A DNA stretch of 8,602 nt from Vibrio tasmaniensis 1F-187 (GCF_000272405.2 NZ_AJZM02000024.1:1-8602), one strand, 5' to 3'. Positions 1 through 5,177 are shown, counted from the stretch's first letter. Program-made: numbers and translations. The notes: a model not told the origin generated them from the sequence alone.

Positions 1-21
1 CGCCCCTCTGCGGCGCTTTTT
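1..21 (+). terminator. Possible Rho-independent terminator cut by the window edge
   Basis: CGCC (1-4) can pair with GGCG (12-15) around a 7-nt loop, and C16 would pair with a G just outside the window. A run of five T (17-21) follows. This fits the end of a rightward gene lying to the left of the window. The hairpin is short and truncated, so the call is tentative. Confidence 0.3.
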
Positions 22-47
22 GCAGTAGTGAAGGCAGCCCACCTTCG

Positions 48-64
48 AGTCTCATGATGAGACT
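48..64. repeat. 17-bp near-perfect palindrome
   Basis: AGTCTCAT (48-55) and ATGAGACT (57-64) are perfect 8-bp arms around a single G. A second, overlapping inverted pair, AGTGAAG (27-33) and CTTCACT (63-69), brackets it. The site lies about 40 bp beyond the stop codon of the TraY-like gene. It could be a protein-binding site (operator or transfer-origin arm) or a transcript-end hairpin, but no T-run follows on either strand. Confidence 0.5.
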
Positions 65-103
65 TCACTCCTAATCTGAACTCACACAAGGAGCGAGATA
101 AAA

Positions 104-304
104 CTAGATTTTGTCGAGCCCATTATCGGGAGACAAAATGTCATTCTGCTTGTCGGTTGGTAAGCGATAAAACGCACGCAACACAAACAGAGCTTCAATT
201 CGTTTGCTTCGACCATAGGCCGATGCTGACCCTTCCAAGCGAATATTGGTCTCATGATCGAGTGCCACGGTTAGCTGGGTACTTTTGCTAATTTCTTGTT
301 TCAT
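104..304 (-). CDS. TraY-like ribbon-helix-helix DNA-binding protein
   Basis: A 66-residue protein with the TraY-type ribbon-helix-helix pattern: a short beta segment (about residues 8-14, TQLTVAL), then LDHETN (15-20), a first helix to about 29, GRSKRIEA (31-38) and a second helix to about 48. The run LDxETNxxL...GRSKxxEA is what TraY domains of F-like plasmids show. Those dimers bind the transfer origin and their own promoter. F TraY has two tandem copies; this one has one. The start at 304 was chosen because GAG lies five bases before that ATG. The alternative ATG at 319 (five extra residues) has AGG only a base or so upstream, too close to serve. A good leftward promoter and a palindrome lie immediately upstream, suggesting autoregulation. 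No relaxase is in view, so a role in mobilisation is inference; a general autoregulator is possible. Confidence 0.68.
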   Translation of the reverse strand: MKQEISKSTQLTVALDHETNIRLEGSASAYGRSKRIEALFVLRAFYRLPTDKQNDILSPDNGLDKI

Positions 305-321
305 AAAAACTCTATCCATAC

Positions 322-337
322 CTGATCATTTGATCAG
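322..337. promoter_or_regulatory. Palindromic operator candidate
   Basis: CTGATCA (322-328) and TGATCAG (331-337) form perfect 7-bp arms separated by TT. It lies between the predicted leftward start point (about 339) and the TraY-like start codon. That is where a self-binding ribbon-helix-helix dimer or another repressor would block transcription. Symmetry and position are directly visible; the binding protein is inferred. Confidence 0.5.
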
Positions 338-345
338 TGTGGTGA

Positions 346-374
346 ATAATAAATCAGTAAAACACACAAATCAA
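346..374 (-). promoter_or_regulatory. Sigma70-type promoter for the TraY-like gene
   Basis: On the minus strand, TTGATT (374-369) is separated by exactly 17 bp from TATTAT (351-346), matching four and five of six consensus bases. Transcription would begin near 339 and give a 5' leader of about 35 nt to the start at 304. The -35 overlaps the first copy of a TCAAGAC repeat (371-377; second copy 392-398). Confidence 0.6.
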
Positions 375-391
375 GACAAACGTACCTAAAA

Positions 392-409
392 TCAAGACGT
401 ATGTATTGA
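392..409. promoter_or_regulatory. Candidate operator of the S24 repressor
   Basis: The 18-bp stretch TCAAGACGTATGTATTGA is symmetrical at seven of nine base pairs (TCAA...TTGA outer arms, AC...GT inner). Its core ACGTATG recurs at 439-445, at the start of the repressor transcript, and at 2380-2386 in the origin region. CGTATG recurs on the minus strand at 1110-1115, inside the promoter ahead of rep. It sits between the two divergent -35 elements, where a CI-like dimer would control both. Assignment to this repressor is inferred from position. Confidence 0.42.
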
Positions 410-435
410 AAACAAATGAGATCATACTTCAAAAT
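406..435 (+). promoter_or_regulatory. Probable promoter of the repressor gene
   Basis: TTGAAA (406-411), 18 bp, then CAAAAT (430-435). Initiation near 442 would leave only about 10 nt before the ATG at 453, so the mRNA would be nearly leaderless. This agrees with the absence of a clear Shine-Dalgarno. ACGTATG copies lie just upstream of the -35 (397-403) and at the start point (439-445). Confidence 0.35.
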
Positions 436-452
436 ATTACGTATGCAGATTA

Positions 453-1073
453 ATGATGAATACTGTTGGTAAGAAGATAGAAAAACTAAGAAACAACGCT
501 AAATTAACAAAAGAAGCCTTAGCGAAAAAAATAAGAGTTTCGCCTGGAGCTATATCCAAATGGGAATTGGAAATTTCAAAACCCAAAGCTGAGAGCGCTC
601 AAAAACTAGCAGAGTATTTTAAGGTCACCCTCGCGTCTTTGATGACGGATGGCTCAAACCTAAAAACACAACCTCAGATGGTATCGATACCTTACTTCAA
701 ATACATATCAGCAGCAGCCGGAGCTGGTGATATTCCTTTTTTAGAAGAAGCTGAGGAACTATTCATTCAAGAAAGCTTAATCAAAAAGCCACATGACACT
801 ATTGCCGTAAAAGTAAGTGGTGATTCAATGGAACCTTCTTACACTAATGGATCTATAGTATTTGTTGATCGATCTATAACAGAGATCTCAGATGGAAGTG
901 TTTATGTTTTTGTACATGATGGAATGGTTAGGCTAAAAGAACTAGAAAACACTCCTAAAGGGCTAAAATTAAAAAGTCATAATTCAAGGTACAAAACAGA
1001 AGAGATCGAGTGTGAGTATTCAAACGTAAAAGTGATTGGGGAAGCTTGTGGAAAACTACAAATGTCCTGCTAA
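453..1073 (+). CDS. CI/LexA-like repressor, HTH_3 plus S24 autopeptidase
   Basis: A 206-residue two-domain repressor. Residues 6-64 form an HTH_3 (Cro/CI) domain, with LAKKIRVSPGAISKWE (23-38) as the helix-turn-helix. Residues 77-204 are an S24 peptidase domain with nucleophile Ser125 in SGDSMEP and general base Lys162 in VRLKEL. Their spacing (37 residues) is that of LexA Ser119/Lys156. The Ala-Gly bonds in SAAAGAG (86-92) are the expected self-cleavage site. Family members bind operators as dimers and self-cleave when RecA filaments form after DNA damage, which derepresses their targets. Start: ATG 453 or the adjacent in-frame ATG 456; no strong ribosome-binding site distinguishes them. It is divergent from the TraY-like gene, and its likely operator motif also occurs ahead of rep and in the origin. 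Damage-inducible control of plasmid functions is therefore plausible; a phage or phage-plasmid origin is an alternative. Confidence 0.85.
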   Translation: MMNTVGKKIEKLRNNAKLTKEALAKKIRVSPGAISKWELEISKPKAESAQKLAEYFKVTLASLMTDGSNLKTQPQMVSIPYFKYISAAAGAGDIPFLEEAEELFIQESLIKKPHDTIAVKVSGDSMEPSYTNGSIVFVDRSITEISDGSVYVFVHDGMVRLKELENTPKGLKLKSHNSRYKTEEIECEYSNVKVIGEACGKLQMSC

Positions 1074-1105
1074 ATAACACTTTTGTACTTTCATCTAATT
1101 AAATA

Positions 1106-1134
1106 TATACATACGAAAATCTGAAGCCTATAAT
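1106..1134 (+). promoter_or_regulatory. Strong sigma70 promoter upstream of rep
   Basis: TATACA (1106-1111), a 17-bp spacer and a perfect TATAAT (1129-1134). Initiation is expected near 1141. The -35 is overlapped by ACATACG (1109-1115), the reverse complement of the CGTATGT motif seen at the repressor promoter, so the S24 repressor may act here. It could serve a short structured RNA ending at 1287, or the rep mRNA by read-through. Confidence 0.58.
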
Positions 1135-1173
1135 TACTCTAGTTTTGAAGTAAAGTGCATTACATAGCACGTT

Positions 1174-1195
1174 ACTACATAGCCTTTTATGTAGT
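1174..1195 (+). repeat. 8-bp stem-loop, possible repressor-gene terminator
   Basis: ACTACATA (1174-1181) and TATGTAGT (1188-1195) pair perfectly around GCCTTT, followed by GTATTTTTC. It lies about 100 nt after the repressor stop. It could be a weak terminator for that gene or an internal hairpin of the leader RNA. Confidence 0.45.
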
Positions 1196-1250
1196 GTATT
1201 TTTCAAAATTAGAATGTGTTAGACCTCCAATCTAACTATATAGCATTTGC

Positions 1251-1287
1251 AAAAAAGCTAAATCTCCGCAAGGGTTTAGCTTTTTTT
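1251..1287. terminator. Bidirectional Rho-independent terminator
   Basis: AAAAAAGCTAAA (1251-1262) pairs perfectly with TTTAGCTTTTTT (1273-1284) around a 12-nt apex containing CCGCAAGG. It ends in a run of T on the plus strand and, by symmetry, on the minus strand. Rightward transcripts from 1141 and leftward transcripts from about 1419 would both stop here, which separates the repressor/leader region from rep. Confidence 0.8.
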
Positions 1288-1419
1288 GTATCTGAAATAA
1301 ATGTTTGATCTTCTTATTGAATCTGATTATAGTTAATTCTAGCTTGGAGTGGAATCTAAGCAAACCTTTAACTTGCGGAATCAAAACCATGAAAAATCAA
1401 CCTAGTTGCATTCTGCAAC
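1251..1419 (-). ncRNA. Candidate antisense RNA to the rep leader
   Basis: On the minus strand, TTGAAT (1455-1450), an 18-bp spacer and TATTTT (1431-1426) form a moderate promoter, four of six bases at each box. An RNA starting near 1419 would open with the perfect hairpin at 1404-1420. It would run antisense to the region before rep and end at the bidirectional terminator, giving about 165 nt. Antisense RNAs of this size and place control copy number in many plasmids, for example CopA of R1. Here it is an inference from promoter, hairpin and terminator only. Confidence 0.33.
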
Positions 1420-1514
1420 TCATTCAAAATAGACACAGCCTGTATTCACATTCAACCAATGTTCAAACACATTTATGGTCGGATGTAGAAGGTATGTGTC
1501 ATGACCTCATCTAA
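1389..1514 (+). CDS. Possible leader peptide overlapping rep
   Basis: A 41-codon reading frame starting at ATG 1389 (MKNQPSCILQ...) and ending at 1514. It overlaps the first 14 nt of the winged-helix gene that starts at 1501, in another frame. No known protein family is evident, and the ribosome-binding site is weak (GGA about 11 nt upstream). An alternative TTG start at 1305 would extend the frame. Placement just ahead of and overlapping rep recalls leader peptides such as Tap of plasmid R1, whose translation opens the repA start. A perfect hairpin lies within it (1404-1420). It may equally be a chance open frame. Confidence 0.25.
   Translation: MKNQPSCILQLIQNRHSLYSHSTNVQTHLWSDVEGMCHDLI
1404..1420. 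repeat. Perfect 7-bp hairpin with triloop in rep leader
   Basis: AGTTGCA (1404-1410) and TGCAACT (1414-1420) pair perfectly around TTC. It is about 80 nt before the rep start codon and coincides with the predicted 5' end of the leftward antisense RNA. It could form the recognition loop of a sense/antisense pair or a translational control hairpin. Confidence 0.5.
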
Positions 1515-2004
1515 TCAAACCCTCAAGTTTCTCGAACATCACAACCAACTGACTGATGCAGTTGCTTGCGATGAAAGCATCCCAGCAGATGAGAAGTCTT
1601 TATTGATTGCTATATCCACCTTTTACAACCTTTCTAATCAATGCGCGTTCCCAAGCCGAAAGCAGATCGCCGCAAGAATGGGGCGTTGCGTCAATTACGT
1701 CACCGAATTAATCAGTAAAGCAAAAAAATCCGGACGACTAATATCAACCGCTCAATTCGTTCTGATTGAAGGCGAGTCTGCACCTCGACAAATTGCTAAC
1801 AAGTACGAGTTTGTCCTTGAGAAGTTTGGACTCTTCTACAGCAAAGCAAAGGCAATGCTCAACCGTAACCTAAGAAAGAAGAGTAAAGAAAGCAAAGCAA
1901 CTCAACAAGCAGCTTCTTCTAGAGTTGATCATATCAATCAGCTTCTCGATGAAGCCCAGATTTCTGATATACCAGAATGGGAAGATTACACTCCTCCTGA
2001 ATAA
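1501..2004 (+). CDS. Winged-helix protein, probable plasmid replication initiator
   Basis: A 167-residue protein. Residues about 29-85 form a winged helix-turn-helix of the HTH_36 kind: ADEKSLLIAISTF (29-41) as the first helix, FPSRKQIAARMG (50-61) and VNYVTELISKAKKSGRLI (64-81) as the HTH and recognition helices. A basic stretch follows (114-133, rich in Lys/Arg), then an acidic Pro-rich tail. This fold is used by phage O-like and small plasmid replication proteins that bind origin repeats. The start is well supported by AGAAGG (1487-1492), 8 nt before ATG 1501. It is followed by a long non-coding stretch with tandem repeats that suits an origin, and preceded by a structured leader with possible antisense control. 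The replication role is inferred from fold and context; a plain transcriptional regulator is the alternative. Confidence 0.62.
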   Translation: MTSSNQTLKFLEHHNQLTDAVACDESIPADEKSLLIAISTFYNLSNQCAFPSRKQIAARMGRCVNYVTELISKAKKSGRLISTAQFVLIEGESAPRQIANKYEFVLEKFGLFYSKAKAMLNRNLRKKSKESKATQQAASSRVDHINQLLDEAQISDIPEWEDYTPPE

Positions 2005-2048
2005 CCCCTTTAAATTTCATTCATACCGTTAGTTTGGTAGGACTCAAT

Positions 2049-2070
2049 ACACCTGGAATAAATCCAGTGT
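2049..2070 (+). terminator. Hairpin after the rep gene, weak terminator
   Basis: ACA-CTGGA and TCCAG-TGT pair around ATAAA with one bulged C. A pyrimidine-rich GATCTTCTTCTC follows instead of a clean T-run. It lies 45 nt after the stop of the winged-helix gene and is the only stem there that could end its transcript. Confidence 0.35.
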
Positions 2071-2169
2071 GATCTTCTTCTCAAAATACGATTCATCACC
2101 ATACCCATTAAGTAAAAATTCCTCTGAAATTCCTATCACAATCGTCAAAAACTCATAGATCTCCTACCC

Positions 2170-2560
2170 CCTAAAGATTTTATTACATGGATTCCTAAAG
2201 AATTATTGAAAGGGAACCCTACAGAGAAACAGGTAAGCAAAACAAAAGAATTAATAGACATAAGAATTAATAGACAAAAAGGGTTCTTTACTCAGATTTG
2301 AGTGTGGGGAACTTTCGTGAGGAACGAGCGAATAGTTATCCATCGCCCAAATCCGACAAGCGTAGCGCGTCAGTTCAGTACGTATGTTTAACTTGATCGA
2401 TCTATAAAAGAAGTCGCTTTACAGTGACAGTGCCATAGAAAAAGATTTGCGATATTCCGCTTGCTCACCCTCCGACTGGCTACGCCAGCTACGGGATTGC
2501 GCCGAGCAGATGAATAGAAAGCAATCTGTTTTGTGAACTTAGTTGTCTATTGGTCTTTAT
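2170..2560. other. Probable origin of replication region
   Basis: This non-coding stretch downstream of the putative initiator carries an A/T-rich block with two tandem 15-bp repeats (2246-2276), bracketed by inverted heptamers GAACCCT (2214-2220) and AGGGTTC (2280-2286). Two CCTAAAGA octamers lie 24 bp apart (2170, 2194). Two weak DnaA-box-like 9-mers match seven of nine bases: TGTGGGGAA (2303-2311, reverse) and TTATCCATC (2336-2344). A copy of ACGTATGT is at 2380-2387. A 5-bp hairpin CTGGC/GCCAG is at 2476-2488. TTGTCTATT (2543-2551) is an inverted copy of the repeat end AATAGACAA (2269-2277). Iterons, an A/T-rich unwinding segment and adjacent rep make an origin likely. No function is proven by sequence. 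Confidence 0.5.
2246..2276. repeat. Two tandem 15-bp iterons
   Basis: AAGAATTAATAGACA occurs at 2246-2260 and again at 2262-2276 with no mismatch, at a 16-bp period (about 1.5 helical turns). A partial inverted copy, TTGTCTATT, is at 2543-2551. Short perfect tandem repeats downstream of rep are typical initiator-binding iterons; two copies are few. Confidence 0.65.
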
Positions 2561-2624
2561 GTGAGTGATTGCATTTTATCGATTTGATAATGTGTACTTA
2601 TTGATTTTTTTATGAGGGTGATAA

Positions 2625-2882
2625 ATGGAATTTTGGTTATTTGTTTTAGTCGTAGTTGGATTCTTTATGTGGAACTCTGCACGTATAAAACGGAATTGGG
2701 AAAGTTGGCCAACCGTTGATGCTTACATTGATAACTATAATCCGACTAAAGGAAGAGGGATCTCATGCCATAAATGTGGTTCACATAATATATGGGAAAC
2801 CGGCTTTGGGAAGGTTGATAGTAATATGCGTATACATTACTGCAAGCAATGTAAAACTAATCTATATCGAACTAGTCGATAG
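2625..2882 (+). CDS. Small membrane-anchored zinc-ribbon protein
   Basis: An 85-residue protein not assigned to a named family. Residues 3-16 (FWLFVLVVVGFFMW) form one hydrophobic N-terminal segment that would anchor it in the inner membrane. A basic stretch follows (RIKRNWESW, 20-28). Residues 46-80 form a zinc ribbon with two CxxC knuckles, Cys48/Cys51 (CHKC) and Cys73/Cys76 (CKQC), 21 residues apart. With the positive residues after the hydrophobic segment, the ribbon should face the cytoplasm. The start is supported by GAGGG (2613-2617) 7 nt before the ATG. The gene stands alone between the origin and an IS91 remnant, with no partner in the same operon. Its function is unknown. Confidence 0.65.
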   Translation: MEFWLFVLVVVGFFMWNSARIKRNWESWPTVDAYIDNYNPTKGRGISCHKCGSHNIWETGFGKVDSNMRIHYCKQCKTNLYRTSR

Positions 2883-2929
2883 GGCATTTAAATCTGTGTC
2901 AGAAAGGTATCTGATATAACTGTTAACTT

Positions 2930-2954
2930 AGTGGCTAGTGCTACCACTGCCACT
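2930..2954. repeat. 10-bp stem-loop at the edge of the IS91 remnant
   Basis: AGTGGC (2930-2935) pairs with GCCACT (2949-2954), and AGTG (2937-2940) with CACT (2945-2948). One bulged T and loop CTAC complete it. No T-run follows on either strand, so it is a poor terminator. It sits exactly where similarity to IS91 transposase stops, about 50 bp after the zinc-ribbon gene. Confidence 0.5.
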
Positions 2955-3165
2955 CAGGAAAGACATGTTGTTGCTTTCGTATCCACGGCTCTGTCGCTTT
3001 AATGCCACAACTGCTGAAAAAGCGAGATTTATACGTTTGGTGAATGTATTTGTGATGAGTGCAGTTAGCATAACTGCATCGATACTCTTTAGATCCAAAA
3101 GCGGCGGTACTCCAAACGAGCATCTTGGTGACGTTTGAAAGTTTTCCGATGTTTATTAGGGTAGC
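2941..3165 (-). pseudogene. IS91-family transposase, N-terminal zinc-ribbon fragment
   Basis: The minus-strand frame from 3165 down to the stop at 2941-2943 encodes NVTKM, then GSKEYRCSYANCTH, then KSRFFSSCGIKATEPWI and FPEWQW. This is the order of the Cys-rich N-terminal domain of IS91-type rolling-circle (HUH, Y2) transposases: EYxC...CTH...QxCKSRxCSSCGxKATExWI...P. Two zinc-ligand cysteines appear replaced (Tyr and Phe in QTYKSRFFSSCG). The frame stops right after the ribbon, the catalytic HUH/tyrosine part is absent, and no full-length upstream start exists. The copy is therefore a decayed remnant marking past IS activity beside the cargo operon. The family call rests on remembered motif order. 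Confidence 0.6.
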
Positions 3166-3278
3166 TCAGCCAATTATCGTTAGTATTGAAGAGTTTTTTA
3201 ATGGGCTTATTCGGATACATGGCCTATAGGATAAACGATTCATGCAAAGCACCCTAGAAGGTTGAGTCTCTTTGTTTT

Positions 3279-3310
3279 CGGCCGTAGGCCGCTCAGGCGA
3301 CACCGTCGCC
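3279..3310. repeat. Twin GC-rich hairpins
   Basis: CGGCC-GTA-GGCCG (3279-3291) is followed four bases later by GGCGAC-ACC-GTCGCC (3296-3310). Both have perfect stems with triloops and stand out in A/T-rich surroundings. IS91-type elements carry palindromic ends recognised as single strands, so these may be the residual terminus of the adjacent remnant. A plain terminator is less likely, as no T-run follows. Confidence 0.55.
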
Positions 3311-3406
3311 GGTTCTCTATCATATTGATAAAAAAGATATTGTAGTCACAAAAACAACCTTAGATTTGTCCCCAAAAAAACTAAAGGGTATTATGGTGCT
3401 AGTTGT

Positions 3407-3425
3407 TTCATATTTTCGATATGAA
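3407..3425. promoter_or_regulatory. Inverted repeat upstream of the DUF262 operon
   Basis: TTCATAT (3407-3413) and ATATGAA (3419-3425) are perfect 7-bp arms around TTTCG, about 85 bp before the start codon at 3510. Its size suits a dimeric repressor. No regulator gene is adjacent, so any factor would act from elsewhere. Confidence 0.4.
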
Positions 3426-3509
3426 CCCCTCTTCATTTAGATTGCATAAGGCTACTATCTAGGAGAGGTTTTAATCACTATTATAAGAATATTAGCAAAG
3501 GGTCATTTA

Positions 3510-5177
3510 ATGGATAACCTTCTGACGCTCAAGACAATAAATGAAATTAGAGATATAGACTTTTATATACCATCGTACCAGAGAGGGTATCGTTGGACAC
3601 CTAAAGAGGTTAGGGACCTACTAAACGACATTTCTGAGTTTCGGCCTAGGTTCGTTAATGATGATAATGAAAAAACGTGGTATTGCTTACAACCAATAGT
3701 TGTTAAAAAGAAAGATAATGAACAGTATGAAGTTATTGATGGGCAACAGCGTTTAACAACAATATATTTAATACTACATTTCTTGAATAGCCGATTTGTA
3801 GAACCAGAAAAACTATTTAGATTGGGTTATGAGACAAGAGAAAATTCAACCAACTTTCTTATCAACCTAGATAAAGGAACTTCAGATAATAGTAATATTG
3901 ACTTTTACTATATATCTAATGCGTATAAAACAATTTGTGACTGGTTTGATGAACAAATAAATTTTGATATTAATGATTTTGAATCAAGATTTAAATTTAA
4001 TTCAAAAGTTATTTGGTATGAGAGCAATGAAGATAACTCGATATCAATATTTACTAGGATTAATATAGGGAAAATTCCTCTAACAAACTCAGAGTTAATA
4101 AAAGCACTATTCTTAAATAGTTCAAACTTTGATAATAATAAAAATGATCGAATAAGACTGAAACAACTAGAAATATCTACGGGTTGGGACCATATAGAGC
4201 ATTCTTTACAAGATGATAAGTTCTGGTACTTTTTGAATGGTAATAAATCATATGTAAATAGAATAGAGTTTATATTTGAACTTATGAACGACGAAAAAGA
4301 TGAAACAGATAATTATTCAACCTTTAGGTTTTTCAATAAGAAATTCAAAAATAAAAACCAAGAAACTATAGAAAAGAATTGGCTGGAAATAAAAAGATAT
4401 TTTCAGCGATTTCAGGAATGGTTTGAAGAACGAGAGTTATACCATAAGATTGGCTACTTAATTTCAGTAGATGCTATTACTATTAAAGATCTTTACGAGA
4501 AATCATCTAGTTTGACTAAGAATGAATTTAGAATTCTTTTGGATTATGAAATAAAAGGTGTTCTTAAGGGGGTTAACTTAGAAAACCTACAATATGGTGA
4601 TAAGAAGGTGAAACCAATATTATTACTATATAATGTACTTACTATGTTGAATAATGAAAATGACAACTCGTACTTTCCTTTTGACTTGTTTAAAAATGAG
4701 CGTTGGGATATTGAACATATAACATCTATATCCGACTCTATTCCACAAAATGGAAATAATTGGTTAAAGGATGCAAAAATATTTATTGATGTAAGTGATA
4801 TAGATGGTCAACAGTTAAAAGAAGAAGCTGATAATTTCGATTTTGATGTTGATGACTTTGAGATGATTTTCTTTAAAATAGTAGATCATTTCAATTCGTA
4901 TTTAAAAGATACGGATATAAATGATATATCCAACCTTGCTTTATTAGATTCTGAAACGAACAGAGGATATAAGAATGCAGTGTTCCCTCTAAAAAGAAAG
5001 ACTATCATTGATAGAGAAAAAAGTGGGACATTCATTCCTATTTGTACGAAAAATGTTTTTTTGAAGTATTTTAGCTCTTATCCTCCGAAAATTTCATTTT
5101 GGACACAAGATGATAGAGAGCATTACTATAAAGATCTTGAATCCGTTCTATGTGATTATATTGAGAAGGTATCATAA
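3510..5177 (+). CDS. DUF262-DUF1524 (GmrSD/SspE-like) protein, nuclease component of tandem pair
   Basis: A 555-residue protein. The N-terminal DUF262 domain (about 10-205) has the ParB/sulfiredoxin-like hallmarks IPSYQRGYRW (20-29), VIDGQQRLTT (75-84) and FTRINIGKIPLTNSELIKA (181-199). In GmrS, SspE and BrxU the DGQQR motif drives NTP hydrolysis. The middle (about 220-390) is helical and charged. The C-terminus resembles DUF1524, an HNH-type nuclease: WDIEHI with His403 (399-404), then NLALLD (475-480), Asn484, Asn489 and KRK (495-497). It is near full length for fused GmrSD. The His is followed by ITSI rather than the usual xxP, so activity should be tested. Ribosome-binding AAAGGG is 8 nt before the ATG. 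The next gene starts on the base after this stop codon, implying one operon. Related proteins cut modified phage DNA or sense DNA modification; a restriction role here is inferred. Confidence 0.8.
   Translation: MDNLLTLKTINEIRDIDFYIPSYQRGYRWTPKEVRDLLNDISEFRPRFVNDDNEKTWYCLQPIVVKKKDNEQYEVIDGQQRLTTIYLILHFLNSRFVEPEKLFRLGYETRENSTNFLINLDKGTSDNSNIDFYYISNAYKTICDWFDEQINFDINDFESRFKFNSKVIWYESNEDNSISIFTRINIGKIPLTNSELIKALFLNSSNFDNNKNDRIRLKQLEISTGWDHIEHSLQDDKFWYFLNGNKSYVNRIEFIFELMNDEKDETDNYSTFRFFNKKFKNKNQETIEKNWLEIKRYFQRFQEWFEERELYHKIGYLISVDAITIKDLYEKSSSLTKNEFRILLDYEIKGVLKGVNLENLQYGDKKVKPILLLYNVLTMLNNENDNSYFPFDLFKNERWDIEHITSISDSIPQNGNNWLKDAKIFIDVSDIDGQQLKEEADNFDFDVDDFEMIFFKIVDHFNSYLKDTDINDISNLALLDSETNRGYKNAVFPLKRKTIIDREKSGTFIPICTKNVFLKYFSSYPPKISFWTQDDREHYYKDLESVLCDYIEKVS

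Larger units (their letters stand above)
1141..1287 (+). ncRNA. Candidate structured small RNA / rep leader transcript
   Basis: The interval runs from the start point of a consensus promoter to a Rho-independent terminator and has no credible ORF. It holds serial hairpins: GTGC/GCAC (1155-1170), ACTACATA/TATGTAGT with a 6-nt loop (1174-1195), GTTAGA/TCTAAC with loop CCTCCAA (1218-1236), and the terminator stem (1251-1287). The CCUCC loop would be complementary to a Shine-Dalgarno GGAGG. Two readings fit: a small RNA of about 147 nt, or the attenuated 5' leader of the rep mRNA. No known RNA family was recognised. Confidence 0.4.
3139..3509. other. Non-coding stretch before the DUF262 operon
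   Basis: No credible gene is seen. It contains GC-rich twin hairpins at 3279-3310 (listed separately), a 13-bp palindrome TATCA-TAT-TGATA (3318-3330), an inverted repeat at 3407-3425 (listed separately) and A-rich segments. The GC-rich part may be the outer end of the IS91 remnant. The A/T-rich part from about 3315 onwards is the likely regulatory region of the DUF262 pair, though no clean -35/-10 pair stands out; TACTAT (3453-3458) is the best -10. Confidence 0.45.

Noticed and set aside
1..55. Possible leftward gene start (ATG at 55, open to the window edge)
   Set aside because: Only 18 codons are visible; GGAG lies 12 nt from the ATG, which is far, and the start overlaps a palindrome. Not enough to call a gene.
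1305..1388. Upstream extension of the rep leader frame from a TTG codon
   Set aside because: Non-ATG start just after a terminator, no ribosome-binding site, and no protein-like pattern. If the leader frame is real, ATG 1389 is preferred.
2303..2344. Two DnaA-box-like 9-mers
   Set aside because: Each matches only seven of nine consensus bases, too weak to list as separate features; mentioned within the origin region.
2005..2624. Search for a CRISPR array or tRNA in the repeat-bearing region
   Set aside because: Only two tandem 15-bp repeats with a 1-bp gap; no spacers and no cloverleaf-like structure.
2716..2919. Plus-strand frame overlapping the zinc-ribbon gene
   Set aside because: It is a shadow of the gene at 2625-2882, which has a better ribosome site and clear CxxC motifs.
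2938..3138. Plus-strand 66-codon frame
   Set aside because: It runs opposite to the recognisable IS91 zinc-ribbon remnant and has no ribosome site or known motif.
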